Below are positions 1-11,287 of a stretch of DNA of 64,000 nt, one piece after another (position 1 is the first letter of the stretch; the number at the start of each line of letters is the position of its first letter). The DNA comes from Thermohalobaculum sp039822785 (GTDB lineage: Bacteria > Pseudomonadota > Alphaproteobacteria > Rhodobacterales > Rhodobacteraceae): the NCBI GenBank assembly GCA_039822785.1, contig JBCBMO010000005.1, positions 310,001 to 374,000 on the forward strand, given 5' to 3'. A program made the translations under genes and the position numbers. Under the pieces are notes generated by a model. The model was not told where the DNA came from, did not search any database, and saw nothing but the letters and a program-made list of their open reading frames with translations.

Positions 1-221
1 AACAGCGCCGTATAGACCGTCGGGCTGCCCGGAGGCGGCATCGGCAGCCGGTGCCGATCGCGAAAGGACAAAAGACAGGTCACCCAGGCGCGGTGCCGCC
101 ACCGCGCCGCGCCGAGCGTGCCGTCCTCACGGTGCAGACAGCCGCGGTTGCCCATCAGGCTGCCACGCCAGGGGGCGGCGACGATCTGCCCGGTCGGCGT
201 CACCCGGTTCTGCAGGGTCAT
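1..221 (-). CDS. Conserved alphaproteobacterial hypothetical protein (5' part, runs off the left edge)
   Basis: Reading the minus strand from an ATG at 221 gives 73 open codons to the edge of the window. They start MTLQNRVTPTG and contain GSLMGNRGCLHR. This beginning resembles a widespread uncharacterised alphaproteobacterial protein family that opens MTLQNRV..G and continues with a G.LMGNRGG.LH segment (recalled family pattern, not searched). A purine-rich stretch (GAGAGAG) lies just upstream of the ATG. The rest of the gene is outside the window. It lies downstream of rlmN in the same orientation, separated by a strong inverted repeat. No function is known to me. Confidence 0.72.
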   Translation of the reverse strand, partial: MTLQNRVTPTGQIVAAPWRGSLMGNRGCLHREDGTLGAARWRHRAWVTCLLSFRDRHRLPMPPPGSPTVYTAL

Positions 222-273
222 CGGCTCTCTCTCGTTCGGACGCGCGACCTCAGCGCCGAGCCTGCCGGGTAAG

Positions 274-329
274 CGCGGCGGGGCGGCGCGCGGCGGGCGG
301 GTGGGTGGGGCCCGCGCCGCCCCGCCGCG
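274..329 (-). terminator. 17-bp perfect inverted repeat downstream of rlmN
   Basis: Bases 274-290 and 313-329 are exact reverse complements (arm CGCGGCGGGGCGGCGCG) around a 22-base G-rich loop. The hairpin begins 10 bases past the rlmN stop on the minus strand. It has no following T-run, so it is not a classical intrinsic terminator. It could act as a terminator or a 3'-end stabiliser that separates rlmN from the gene starting at 221. Confidence 0.5.
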
Positions 330-338
330 GCCGGCCGA

Positions 339-1586
<1,248 letters not shown>

Positions 1587-1692
1587 GGCGCGCCTCCTCC
1601 GTCCAGAGCGGGGCACATACGCATGACCGGGCGCTTCGGCAAGCGCCCGGTCGATCCTGTCTGCCACGCCGTCGCCCGCGAGAGGACGCGGA

Positions 1693-2298
1693 TTACTGGC
1701 CGCACAGATCCTTTGCCGCCTGCAGCGCGGCGGTGAAGCCCAGCAGCGAGAAGGTATCCACCGTCGTGGTCCCGCGCGACGAGGTCCCGCGTACCTCCGC
1801 ATCGCGGCCGCGGCGGAAGGCGCCGACAATCTGGTTGTCCTCATCCGGAGAAGACAGCCAGGCGTTCTCCCCGTCGGTGAACATGGTGAACTCGTTGCTG
1901 CCGATCTTGGTCTCGACCGTGGTGCCCTGCTGGAAGGGGTAGCCGGCGATGAAGCTCACCTCGTTCACGACCCCGTCGGCCGGGCGCACGGCAACCATCA
2001 GGAAGATGTCGCCGCGGCGCACCTCGACCGGCTTGCCCTCCCGGAACGCCGAGCTTTGCTTGGGCTGGCTGACGATCCAGCAGACCTTGTTGCCATCGGC
2101 CTCCGCCTCGAAGATCGACCAGTCGCGCTTGGCATCCACCCGGTTGGCCGTCAGCGCCTCGGCCGCCGTCGGCGCCAGGATCGCCAGCACGGCTGCGAGC
2201 AGCAGCGAGGTGCCCACCGACGCAAATCCGATCTGCTCTCCGAGCCGCGTCAGCAGGCGCCTCCCGCTGCGCGTCTTCCCTGCTTTCGTCGTCGTCAT
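1693..2298 (-). CDS. Invasion-associated locus B (IalB) family protein
   Basis: The 201-aa product has a basic N-terminus and a hydrophobic segment (about residues 24-48, ending APTAAEA), so it is probably exported or membrane-anchored. The remainder matches the IalB pattern of alphaproteobacteria: WSIFEAEADG, then KVCWIVSQPK, GDIFLMVAVRPADG, a TMFTDGENAW segment and a C-terminal LLGFTAALQAAKDLC. IalB-like proteins are periplasmic and, despite the name from Bartonella, are common in free-living species with unknown role. The ATG at 2298 is chosen because GAGGCGAGC sits just upstream. The longer reading upstream of it has no protein-like character. Confidence 0.85.
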   Translation of the reverse strand: MTTTKAGKTRSGRRLLTRLGEQIGFASVGTSLLLAAVLAILAPTAAEALTANRVDAKRDWSIFEAEADGNKVCWIVSQPKQSSAFREGKPVEVRRGDIFLMVAVRPADGVVNEVSFIAGYPFQQGTTVETKIGSNEFTMFTDGENAWLSSPDEDNQIVGAFRRGRDAEVRGTSSRGTTTVDTFSLLGFTAALQAAKDLCGQ

Positions 2299-2623
2299 CG
2301 TTGCTCGCCTCTTCCCCCGATGCGGGCGCCACCCAGGTCGCCCTCCTGCGTGTTCAATCCATCCGCGTCGCGGGGCGCTCCTGCCTGTGTCGCCCCTGTC
2401 CCGCCGACAGCGCCTCTGTAACGAACTTCGTGGCGAAACGCAGGTCGCACGCGCCGCAAAGTTGCTGAACAGTGTTTGTTCACCGCACTCTGCGAGCATA
2501 CTCTAAGGCTTGCGCGGTTTTCCAGCCTGAGGGTGAGGCAGATCAAGGCCACACCGTGCCTTGAGCACCATAGCCTTCAGGACAGATGGGCAGCGACCCC
2601 GCGCGTAGATTGGATGGGCGCTC
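2299..2623. other. Divergent intergenic region between ialB and the sigma factor gene
   Basis: This 325-bp stretch separates two divergent starts and must hold promoters for both. I see no gene in it. Its right half is noticeably less GC-rich than the surroundings. It contains a short perfect palindrome ACGAACTTCGT (2421-2431) and a possible sigma-70-type promoter pointing right (2476-2504). Confidence 0.6.
2476..2504 (+). promoter_or_regulatory. Candidate sigma-70-type promoter upstream of the ECF sigma gene
   Basis: TTGTTC (2476-2481) and TACTCT (2499-2504) are separated by exactly 17 bases in an AT-richer patch about 120 bp before the sigma gene. The match is partial at both boxes. I saw no clear RpoE-type element here. 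Confidence 0.3.
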
Positions 2624-3238
2624 GTGGCCGACAACGAGCAGACGGCGGGCAACCCGCCTTGCCGAGACCAGTGCTGCACGACCGACGAGATGCTTTTGGC
2701 GATGATCGCCGAGCAGCGCTCGCGCGAAGCCTTCTGCACCCTCTTCGACCGCTATGCCGGGCGCATCAAGGGCTTCCTGATCCGCGGCGGTGCCAGCCAC
2801 GCGGAGGCGGAGGAAGCCGCGCAGGAGGTGATGGTGACGCTCTGGCACCGGGCGGAGCAGTTCGACCCCAACCGCGCGGCCGCCACCACCTGGATCTTCA
2901 CCATCGCGCGCAACAAGCGCATCGACATGCTCCGCCGTGCCAACCGGCCGGAGCCTGATCCGAACGACCCCATGTTCGCCCCCGATCCCGTCGTCACCGC
3001 GGAGGACGCCTGGGCGGGAGAGCAGCGGGACACGCTGGTTCGCCGCGCGCTCGACAGCCTCAACGAGGATCAGCTCACCGTCGTGCGCCTCGCCTTCTTC
3101 GCAGGCCTCACCCAGTCGGAGATCGCAGCACGGATCGATGCCCCGCTCGGTACGGTGAAATCGCGCCTTAGGCTCAGCTTCCAGCGGCTTCGCCAGCAGC
3201 TGGGCGAGGATTTTCAGCGCGAACTGCTCGACGAATGA
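2624..3238 (+). CDS. ECF-type RNA polymerase sigma factor (RpoE/ECF11-like)
   Basis: The 204-aa product has sigma region 2 (about residues 37-107, with EAAQEVMVTLWHRAEQFDP and TTWIFTIARNKRIDMLRR) and region 4 (about 136-190, helix-turn-helix LTQSEIAARIDAPLGTVKSRL). The region 2 wording is close to Rhodobacter RpoE, the ChrR-controlled singlet-oxygen sigma. However, no chrR-type anti-sigma gene follows. Instead the stop overlaps the start of an asparaginase gene (ATGA). The start is a GTG at 2624 (VADNEQT), since no in-frame ATG with a better ribosome site exists before residue 23. The N-terminal extension carries cysteines at 13, 17 and 18 (CRDQCC), unusual for this class and a possible metal or redox site (inference). 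Confidence 0.88.
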   Translation: MADNEQTAGNPPCRDQCCTTDEMLLAMIAEQRSREAFCTLFDRYAGRIKGFLIRGGASHAEAEEAAQEVMVTLWHRAEQFDPNRAAATTWIFTIARNKRIDMLRRANRPEPDPNDPMFAPDPVVTAEDAWAGEQRDTLVRRALDSLNEDQLTVVRLAFFAGLTQSEIAARIDAPLGTVKSRLRLSFQRLRQQLGEDFQRELLDE

Positions 3239-4242
3239 GCGCCCCCATGAGCGCGGTTCTGGCGGCGCTCTGGCGCGGCGGGTTGCTCGAGTCCGTCCAT
3301 ACCGGCGCCGTCGCGGTCTGCACGGCGGACGGGACGCTGATCGAGGGGTGGGGCGATCCCGACCGGGTGATCCTGCCGCGCTCTGCCTGCAAGATGATCC
3401 AGGCCCTGCCGCTGGTGGAAAGCGGCGCCGCCGATGCCGCGCGCCTGGGGCCCGAGCAACTGGCCCTCGCCTGCGCCAGCCATGTGGGTGCGGCGGCGCA
3501 TACGGATCGGGTGCTCGCCTGGCTCAACAGCCTTGGCGCCGGAGAGGACGCCCTGCGCTGTGGGGCGCATGACCCCAGCGATACGGCGGCCTTGGCGGCG
3601 CTGGCCGGCGGGCCGGCGGGGCAGCGGCACAACAACTGCTCCGGCAAGCACGCGGGCTTCGTGACGCTGTCGCGCCACCTCGGCGCGGGGCCCGAGTACG
3701 TGGAGATCGACCATCCGGTGCAGCGCCAGGTCCGCCTGACCATCGCCGAGGTCTGCGGCGAGGAGCCTGCGGGCTACGGCATCGACGGCTGCTCGGCTCC
3801 CAACTTCGCCGTCTCACTCCGGGCCTTAGCGGCGGGCGTCGCGCGCTTTGCGGTGCCCGAAACCCTCGGCGACCGCCGCGGCGCTGCGACGCGCCGGCTG
3901 GTGGAGGCGATGATCGCCCATCCCTTGCTGGTGGCCGGCGAGACCCGGCCGACGACACAGCTGATGCGCGCCGCAGCAGGGCGGGCGGCGGTGAAATCGG
4001 GTGCCGAGGGTGTCTTCGTCGCGATTCTGCCCGAGCGCGGCCTCGGCCTGGCGCTCAAGGTCGATGACGGGGCGGAGCGGGCGGCCAGGGCGGCGGTGGC
4101 CGCGCTGCTGGCCAGATACGGCGCCATCGACCCGCTGGACCCAGCAGTGGCCATCCTGATCGACCAGCCACAGTACAACGCCAACGGCCGCCACGCGGCG
4201 ACCCTCAGCGCCGCCGACATCCTCCGCCCCAGCCCGCGCTAA
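3235..4242 (+). CDS. L-asparaginase II (Rhizobium etli-type, class 3)
   Basis: The 335-aa product belongs to the asparaginase family typified by R. etli AnsA, unrelated to the E. coli enzymes, and hydrolyses L-asparagine to aspartate and ammonia. Visible residues agree with the known site: Ser50 and Lys53 in LPRSACKMIQALP, Cys135 and Lys138 in HNNCSGKHAG, and Cys186 in YGIDGCSAPNF. No signal peptide is seen, so it should be cytoplasmic. The start ATG overlaps the sigma factor stop by 4 bases, indicating translational coupling. That pairing is odd, because asparagine catabolism has no obvious link with an ECF stress sigma. It ends 18 bp from the convergent transporter gene. Confidence 0.9.
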   Translation: MSAPMSAVLAALWRGGLLESVHTGAVAVCTADGTLIEGWGDPDRVILPRSACKMIQALPLVESGAADAARLGPEQLALACASHVGAAAHTDRVLAWLNSLGAGEDALRCGAHDPSDTAALAALAGGPAGQRHNNCSGKHAGFVTLSRHLGAGPEYVEIDHPVQRQVRLTIAEVCGEEPAGYGIDGCSAPNFAVSLRALAAGVARFAVPETLGDRRGAATRRLVEAMIAHPLLVAGETRPTTQLMRAAAGRAAVKSGAEGVFVAILPERGLGLALKVDDGAERAARAAVAALLARYGAIDPLDPAVAILIDQPQYNANGRHAATLSAADILRPSPR

Positions 4243-4259
4243 CGTTGGGAGCGCGCGCC

Positions 4260-5204
4260 CTACCGCTCTCTCCCGGCGGGAGTGAGGTCGGGGGAGCGGG
4301 CCGCCATCTCAGCCGCCCGCCGCAGCGCCACCTGCTCGCGCCAGATCGCATAGAGGCCCGCCGCGACGATCATCGCCATGCCGAGGAGCGTGAGCGCATC
4401 GATCACCTCGCCGAAGATCGCCCAGCCCACGATCATCCCAAAGACCATCTGCAGGTAGATGAAGGGCTGGATCCGCACGGCCTCGGTCGCGTCCAGGGCC
4501 CGGATCAGGCAATAGTGCCCGGACATCCCCGTCACGCAGAGCACCGCCATCCAGCCCCAATCGGCGGCGGTCATCTCGGTCCAGAACCAGGCGCCCGCCA
4601 GCGTCGCCGCCACCGCCCCCGCCGTGCCCGTGTAGAAGAACGCCGGCCCCGCCGAGCCATCGGCGCGGGAGGTGAGGCGCGTGAGCACGCCGTAGAACGC
4701 GAAGATCACCGCCGCAGACAGCGCCACCAGGGCGCCAAGGTCGAAGACCGCCGTGCCCGGCCGCATGATCACCAGCACCCCCAGAAACCCCACCGCGACC
4801 GAGGCGAGGCGCCGCCAGCCCACGACCTCGCCCAAGAGCGGGATCGCCAGCAGCGTGGCCAGCAGCGGGTGCAGCGCGAAGATCGCATGGGTATTGCCGA
4901 GGCCGATCAGATCGAAGGCCGTTACGATGACCAGGATCTGGACCACCAGCAGCACGCCGCGCAGCGCCTGGAGCAGCGGCATCTTCGTCGCCACCGCCCC
5001 CGGCACGCCACCCGGCTGGCGCGCGGCCAGCACGACGACGAAGGCCGCGAAGAACCAGTAGCGGATCATCACGAAGAAGGGCACCGGATAGCTGGCGGCC
5101 AAGTGCTTCGAGATCCCGTCCTGCGCGGCGAACAGCGTGACCGCGACCAGGACCCATTTGATCCCCTGGGCCACGCCCTTGCCCGCCACCGCCTCGCCCG
5201 TCAT
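4260..5204 (-). CDS. DMT-superfamily transporter (two EamA domains)
   Basis: The 314-aa hydrophobic protein has about ten transmembrane segments arranged as two EamA repeats, the pattern of drug/metabolite transporters. Typical features are the early FAAQDGISKHLA segment, the first-repeat end WRRLASVAVGFLGVLVIMRP and the second-repeat GMIVGWAIFGEVIDALTLLGMA. The substrate cannot be told from sequence. The ATG at 5204 (MTGEAVAG) is preceded by GGAGG at good spacing. The frame continues upstream without membrane character, so the longer version is rejected. Confidence 0.88.
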   Translation of the reverse strand: MTGEAVAGKGVAQGIKWVLVAVTLFAAQDGISKHLAASYPVPFFVMIRYWFFAAFVVVLAARQPGGVPGAVATKMPLLQALRGVLLVVQILVIVTAFDLIGLGNTHAIFALHPLLATLLAIPLLGEVVGWRRLASVAVGFLGVLVIMRPGTAVFDLGALVALSAAVIFAFYGVLTRLTSRADGSAGPAFFYTGTAGAVAATLAGAWFWTEMTAADWGWMAVLCVTGMSGHYCLIRALDATEAVRIQPFIYLQMVFGMIVGWAIFGEVIDALTLLGMAMIVAAGLYAIWREQVALRRAAEMAARSPDLTPAGRER

Positions 5205-5283
5205 CCCGCACCTCCGCTGCCTGGACCCCTCTTTGGCACGGCGGCGGAAGACTGTCGTCCACGCTATGGCAACGCCCGGGGGC

Positions 5284-6441
5284 TCAGTCGGGATCGAGCT
5301 CGGCCAGGATCTCGGCGCGGTGCTCGTCGAGGGCGGGTGCCGGACGGTCGAGTGCCAAGGCACTGTCGGAGAAGACCATGGGGCTGCGCAGGCCTGGCAC
5401 GCCGTCCGGTGCGATGCGCAGGCCCCGATGCGCGATTTGCGGATCCTCCAGCGCCTCCGCCACCGTGTTGATCGGCCCAGCGGGCACCCCGGCGGCGGTC
5501 AGCGCCTCGATCAGCGCCGTGCGGGGGCGGCTCTCTGTCACCTCGGCGATCAAGGGCACCAGCACCTGTCGCGCCGCCACGCGCGCGGGGTTCGAGGCAA
5601 ACCGCGGATCGGTGGCGGCCCCCTCGAGCCCCAGCACGGCGCAAAGGCGCTGGAACTGCCCATCGTTGCCGCAGGCGATGATCAGATGGCCATCGGCGGC
5701 GGGAAACACCTGATAGGGCACGATGTTGGGATGCGCGTTGCCAAGGCGCCGGGGCACCGTGCCGCTTGCAAACCAGTTCATCGCCTGGTTGGCCAGCACC
5801 CCGGTCATGGCATCCATCAGGCTCATGTCGATGTGCTGACCGCGCCCCGTGACGCCGCGCGCCGCCAGCGCGGCCTGGATCGCGATCACGCCGTAGAGCC
5901 CGGTGAAGATATCGGCGAAAGCGACGCCCATCTTCTGCGGCTCCCCGTCCGGCGGGCCGGTCAGATCCATGATCCCGGCCATGCCCTGGATCATGAAATC
6001 ATAGCCCGCCTGCGCCGCCCGCGGCCCGTCCTGCCCAAAGCCGGTGACCGAGCAGGTGATCAGCCCCGGGTTGGCCGCGGCGAGGCTCGCATGGTCCAGC
6101 CCGTACTTCGCCAGGCCGCCCACCTTGAAGTTCTCGATCATCACATCGGCGCGCCCCGCGAGGGCGCGCGCGACCGCGAGATCGGCCGGATGACGAAAGT
6201 CGAGGGCGATGGAGCGTTTCCCCCGGTTCGCCCCGTGAAAGTAGGCGGCGCTACGGTCGGTGCCGGCGGCGGTCTCGCGCTCGATAAAGGGTGGGCCCCA
6301 GCCGCGGGTATCATCGCCGCCTGGGGCCTCGACCTTGATCACCTCGGCACCCAGATCCGCCAGCACCTGCCCGATCCAGGGTCCTGCCAGGATACGGGCA
6401 AGCTCCAGCACGCGCAGGCCCGTAAGGGGCGCCTCAGCCAT
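5284..6441 (-). CDS. CaiB/BaiF family (class III) CoA-transferase
   Basis: The 385-aa product has the class III CoA-transferase signature: LRVLELARILAGPWIGQVLADLGAEVIKVE at the N-terminus (seen at residues 9-38), NRGKRSIALD, and AFADIFTGLYG with the likely catalytic Asp177. It moves CoA between carboxylates. Its cluster with a glutaryl-CoA dehydrogenase and a LysE exporter suggests succinyl-CoA:glutarate transfer, as for SUGCT homologues (inference). The ATG at 6441 overlaps the upstream stop by 8 bases. A TTG at 6447 is the alternative start. This is the last gene of a minus-strand run beginning at 10000. Confidence 0.88.
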   Translation of the reverse strand: MAEAPLTGLRVLELARILAGPWIGQVLADLGAEVIKVEAPGGDDTRGWGPPFIERETAAGTDRSAAYFHGANRGKRSIALDFRHPADLAVARALAGRADVMIENFKVGGLAKYGLDHASLAAANPGLITCSVTGFGQDGPRAAQAGYDFMIQGMAGIMDLTGPPDGEPQKMGVAFADIFTGLYGVIAIQAALAARGVTGRGQHIDMSLMDAMTGVLANQAMNWFASGTVPRRLGNAHPNIVPYQVFPAADGHLIIACGNDGQFQRLCAVLGLEGAATDPRFASNPARVAARQVLVPLIAEVTESRPRTALIEALTAAGVPAGPINTVAEALEDPQIAHRGLRIAPDGVPGLRSPMVFSDSALALDRPAPALDEHRAEILAELDPD

Positions 6442-7522
6442 GGCCAAGCCGCAGGATATCCGCCGTGACGCTCAGCCCGTCGGCGCAGAGGCGCTCGGGC
6501 GCCGGCGCATCGTTGACCAGCAGCCAGGCGCCTTCCCCGGCCTCGGGCCAGGGCAGCAGACCCTCCGGGTGATCGACAGGCCCGCGATAGGGCACCTCGC
6601 CCAGCGGCTGGAGCGCCCCCTCGGCCACCACGCCGCCCTCCGCTGCCAGCGCCCCCCGCCAGCGGAGGACATGGGCTGGCCCATCGCCACCCAGGACAGG
6701 GCCGGTGAGCAGAACCAAATCCTCACCCAAGACCGTCATGTCGCGGATGCCGAGGCCGCCGCTGGGCAGGAGATGCAGTCGATAGCGTCGATCTCCGTCT
6801 AGCTTGCGCGGCTTGAGCTCACCGGCGGGCTCGGCCTCCACCGCCATCTCGATCACCACCGCATGCCCGGCGATCACCGGGCCGCGCAGGCCGAGCCAGA
6901 CGCGCTGGCCCGAGGCCGCCAACCCCTCCGCGTCGAACCCGTTCTCCTTGGACGGGATGTCCAGGAAAGGGGCGAGCAGCGGATCGTCCTCCAGCGCCTC
7001 CATCAGCGCGGACTTCTTGCCCGAGAAGGGCAACGCCGCGGCGGTCCGGTCCCGGTGCCGGGCGACGGGCATCAACCCGCCATCCGCAGCGGGCGCGAGC
7101 GGGACCCGGCCCAGCAGATAGCGGTTCGCCTCCCGCTCGATCTTGCGCAGGCGCTTGGCGGCCTTCTCCGCGTCGTGCTCCGCCCGCTTGGCCTTGCGCC
7201 GCTTCAGGGCATGGCTGCCGGCGATCCAGAGCCAGGGGCCATCGGCATCCTCGCTGACCGCCAGCCCCTCGATATCCGCCTCGCCCTCGGGGCCGTCCGG
7301 CTGGTCGAAGATCTCGCCGAGCCCGATGTGCTCGTGCATCGCCCAGGTACCGGCGGGCCCCTCGACCAGCCGGTCGATCCCGGCGGTCTCGTCGCAACTG
7401 AGGAACAGGGCGTCCCCTGCCCGGGCGACGGCCGACAGATCCTCCGCGATCGGGTCGGTCACATGGGCGATCTGCGCGGCATCGCGAAACCGCAGGATGA
7501 TCTCGCCCAGCTTCTCCGCCAC
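6434..7522 (-). CDS. DUF3616 domain-containing protein
   Basis: The 362-aa soluble protein has no signal peptide or membrane segment. It begins with a GTG at 7522, 10 bases after the LysE gene. Its layout fits DUF3616 proteins, predicted beta-propeller-like proteins: EDLSAVARAGDALFLSCDE, then DIEGLAVSEDADGPWLWIAGSHALKRRK, DAEGLAASGQRVWLGLRGPV, and DHPEGLLPWP near the end. The middle (about residues 105-135) is a lysine/arginine-rich helix. Biochemical function is unknown. Position inside the CoA-transferase/dehydrogenase run suggests a role with that pathway, but nothing in the protein proves it. Confidence 0.78.
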   Translation of the reverse strand: MAEKLGEIILRFRDAAQIAHVTDPIAEDLSAVARAGDALFLSCDETAGIDRLVEGPAGTWAMHEHIGLGEIFDQPDGPEGEADIEGLAVSEDADGPWLWIAGSHALKRRKAKRAEHDAEKAAKRLRKIEREANRYLLGRVPLAPAADGGLMPVARHRDRTAAALPFSGKKSALMEALEDDPLLAPFLDIPSKENGFDAEGLAASGQRVWLGLRGPVIAGHAVVIEMAVEAEPAGELKPRKLDGDRRYRLHLLPSGGLGIRDMTVLGEDLVLLTGPVLGGDGPAHVLRWRGALAAEGGVVAEGALQPLGEVPYRGPVDHPEGLLPWPEAGEGAWLLVNDAPAPERLCADGLSVTADILRLGHG

Positions 7523-7532
7523 CCTGGCGCCC

Positions 7533-8183
7533 TCAGGCCTGGCGCGCCGCGGCGGTGGCGGCGGCCATGCCGATCAGCGCGGTGCCGCCCACCCGACTGA
7601 TCCAGCGGCGGACCGAAGGGCGGTGGATCCGGCTGCCCGCCTGATCCGCCAACAGCGCGAAGGCGAAGGCGTTGAGCGTCGCGAGCGCCACGAAGATCGC
7701 CGTCAGCACCGCCGCCTGGGGCGCATAGGCCGCGCCGGGATCGATGAACTGGGGCACGAAGGCCACGAAAAAGGCGATGGACTTTGGGTTGAGCGCCGTC
7801 ACCACGAAGGCGCGGCGGAACACCGTGCCGGCGCCCACCGGCTCCGGCTCCGCCTCAGCCAAAGCCGAGCCGCCCGAACGCCAGAGCGAGATCCCCAGCC
7901 AGAGCAGGTAGGCCGCGCCGATCCATTTGAGCACCATGAACAGCGTGGCAGAGGTCATGAGCAGCGCACCGATGCCCGCCAGCGAGGCGGTCATCGCGAT
8001 CAGATCCCCCAGTGCGACGCCGGCGGCGATGGAGAGCGCGACCCGCCGGCCCTGGCTGATCGCATAGGCCACGATCAACAGCACTGTCGGCCCAGGGATC
8101 ATCAACAGCGCGGCCGAGGCGAGGGTGAAGGCACCCAGCGTGGCGATGTCGATGCCCGCGATGCCGATGCCTACGATGTCCAT
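7533..8183 (-). CDS. LysE/RhtB family amino-acid exporter
   Basis: The 216-aa membrane protein has about six transmembrane segments. The diagnostic N-terminal motif is LMIPGPTVLLIVAYAISQGRR, seen at residues 27-47, followed by the second motif WIGAAYLLWLGISLWR. NPKSIAFFVAFVPQF in the second half is also typical. These proteins export amino acids such as lysine, threonine or homoserine lactones. AGGAGACG just before the ATG at 8183 supports the start. It lies 26 bp after the glutaryl-CoA dehydrogenase reading frame, so a lysine-related substrate is plausible. Confidence 0.9.
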   Translation of the reverse strand: MDIVGIGIAGIDIATLGAFTLASAALLMIPGPTVLLIVAYAISQGRRVALSIAAGVALGDLIAMTASLAGIGALLMTSATLFMVLKWIGAAYLLWLGISLWRSGGSALAEAEPEPVGAGTVFRRAFVVTALNPKSIAFFVAFVPQFIDPGAAYAPQAAVLTAIFVALATLNAFAFALLADQAGSRIHRPSVRRWISRVGGTALIGMAAATAAARQA

Positions 8184-8209
8184 GTCGTCTCCTGCGCGTC
8201 GGTGCCGGC

Positions 8210-10000
<1,791 letters not shown>

Positions 10001-10156
10001 GACGTCTCCTCCGGTTCTCTGCGCCTAACGTAGGCGACCCAGCGGCCGCTGCCAACGCGCCAGCACCGTCGCTCCCGGCGCGCGGGAAAACCCCATGCTA
10101 CCGGGGGTTGCGGGCTTTTGCGTTGCCGCTGGACCGCCGCGTGATATCGTACATGA

Positions 10157-10630
10157 ATGAAGTCTCACGCGGCGGAGCATAGCGCTGACCGGGCGCGTTT
10201 TCGATGGTGGCGGACCGAGACGCGCTGGCCGCTGCCGCGCCTTGTCGCCGGATTTCTCTTGGCACCCGTCCTCGCGACCCTCGTGGTCTGGGCCGTCGCC
10301 TATGTGATCGCGGGCTTCACCGAGGCGACGAACGTCGGGATGCGCGTCGTGGCGGATAACGCGGCCCTCAACTACGCCTACTTCGTGCGGTGGCTGGTGC
10401 TCGCGGCTGTGCTGCCGGCACTCCTTGTGCTGTTCCTGGCCCGCCAGCGCGGCGCGCTCGCCTGGGCGGCCGCGGGCGCGGTCGCGGGCGGCGGGGTCGC
10501 GGGGTATCTCGCCTACAACCAGGGCAACGGCATGGTGCCGGCGGTGCCCATCGGCGCGGTCTCGGGGCTTTTCCTGCTGCTGACCACCCGCTGGGTGGCC
10601 GGCGTCCGCAACGCACGCAAGAAACGCTGA
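10157..10630 (+). CDS. Small integral membrane protein of unknown function
   Basis: The 157-aa product has four hydrophobic segments (about residues 26-52, 76-95, 99-119 and 128-148) between a charged N-terminus and a basic tail ending NARKKR. I do not recognise a family. It is divergent from the glutaryl-CoA dehydrogenase gene (156 bp apart) and converges on the next gene with a 6-bp gap. Two ATGs (10153 and 10157) are close together; only 10157 opens this frame. No clear Shine-Dalgarno sequence precedes it. Confidence 0.65.
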   Translation: MKSHAAEHSADRARFRWWRTETRWPLPRLVAGFLLAPVLATLVVWAVAYVIAGFTEATNVGMRVVADNAALNYAYFVRWLVLAAVLPALLVLFLARQRGALAWAAAGAVAGGGVAGYLAYNQGNGMVPAVPIGAVSGLFLLLTTRWVAGVRNARKKR

Positions 10631-10636
10631 GGCGCG

Positions 10637-11287
10637 TCAGCCCGGGCGCAGGGGTGCCGTCGCGCCGGGGCGTGTCCAGACCACGGCATCGCCGGGGCGG
10701 GCCGCGGGCGGCGCATCAAGGATGCCTTGCGCCTCCGCCGCGCGAAAGCCGGGCAGGACGATGAGCGCCTCTACCAGTTGGCCGACCCCGCGGGCGCCGG
10801 CGGGCACGCGCAGCACCGTGCCGTCCGCCGCGATCAGCCGCCAGGCGCCGCCGATCTCCAGCACCCCGCCCAGCGCGGGGACCATGGCCGTGGCGCCGGG
10901 ACGGACGTGGTGCGCCCCGGTGACCTCGACCCGCACCAGATCGTCAAGCGCGATGACACCGCCGTCGAAGGGGCCGAAGAAGCCCACCGCGCCCTCACGC
11001 ACCGCCACGATCCCTGGGGCAGGGTCGGCGGCGCCGGCCAGGCGCGCCCGCGGCAGCGCGGCGATCAGCCAGCCGAGACCCACCACCGCCAGCCCCAGCC
11101 CGACGATCCCCCCGGCGGTCGTGCCGGCGCCATAGCGCGAGAACACCCCGGTCCAAAGCGCGAGGCCAAGGGCGAGCAGCCCCGCAGCGACCGCACACTC
11201 GCCCCAGCGCCGCAGCAGCCGCCGCCCGTCGTGCGCCAGGCGCCGCGCCGCATCCCTTTCGGCGGCGAAGGGATCGGTCCCGCTCAT
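10637..11287 (-). CDS. Hypothetical protein with two N-terminal membrane segments
   Basis: The 216-aa product has a charged N-terminus, two transmembrane segments (about residues 31-50 and 57-78) and a C-terminal soluble part of alternating beta-like stretches (VAVREGAVGFFGPFDGGVIALDD, seen around residues 96-118). This resembles small bacterial PH-like or DUF membrane proteins, but no family is certain. Its ATG overlaps the rsmE stop (ATGA), so it is coupled to rsmE. The frame extends upstream antiparallel to rsmE, but that part is a shadow. Confidence 0.65.
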   Translation of the reverse strand: MSGTDPFAAERDAARRLAHDGRRLLRRWGECAVAAGLLALGLALWTGVFSRYGAGTTAGGIVGLGLAVVGLGWLIAALPRARLAGAADPAPGIVAVREGAVGFFGPFDGGVIALDDLVRVEVTGAHHVRPGATAMVPALGGVLEIGGAWRLIAADGTVLRVPAGARGVGQLVEALIVLPGFRAAEAQGILDAPPAARPGDAVVWTRPGATAPLRPG

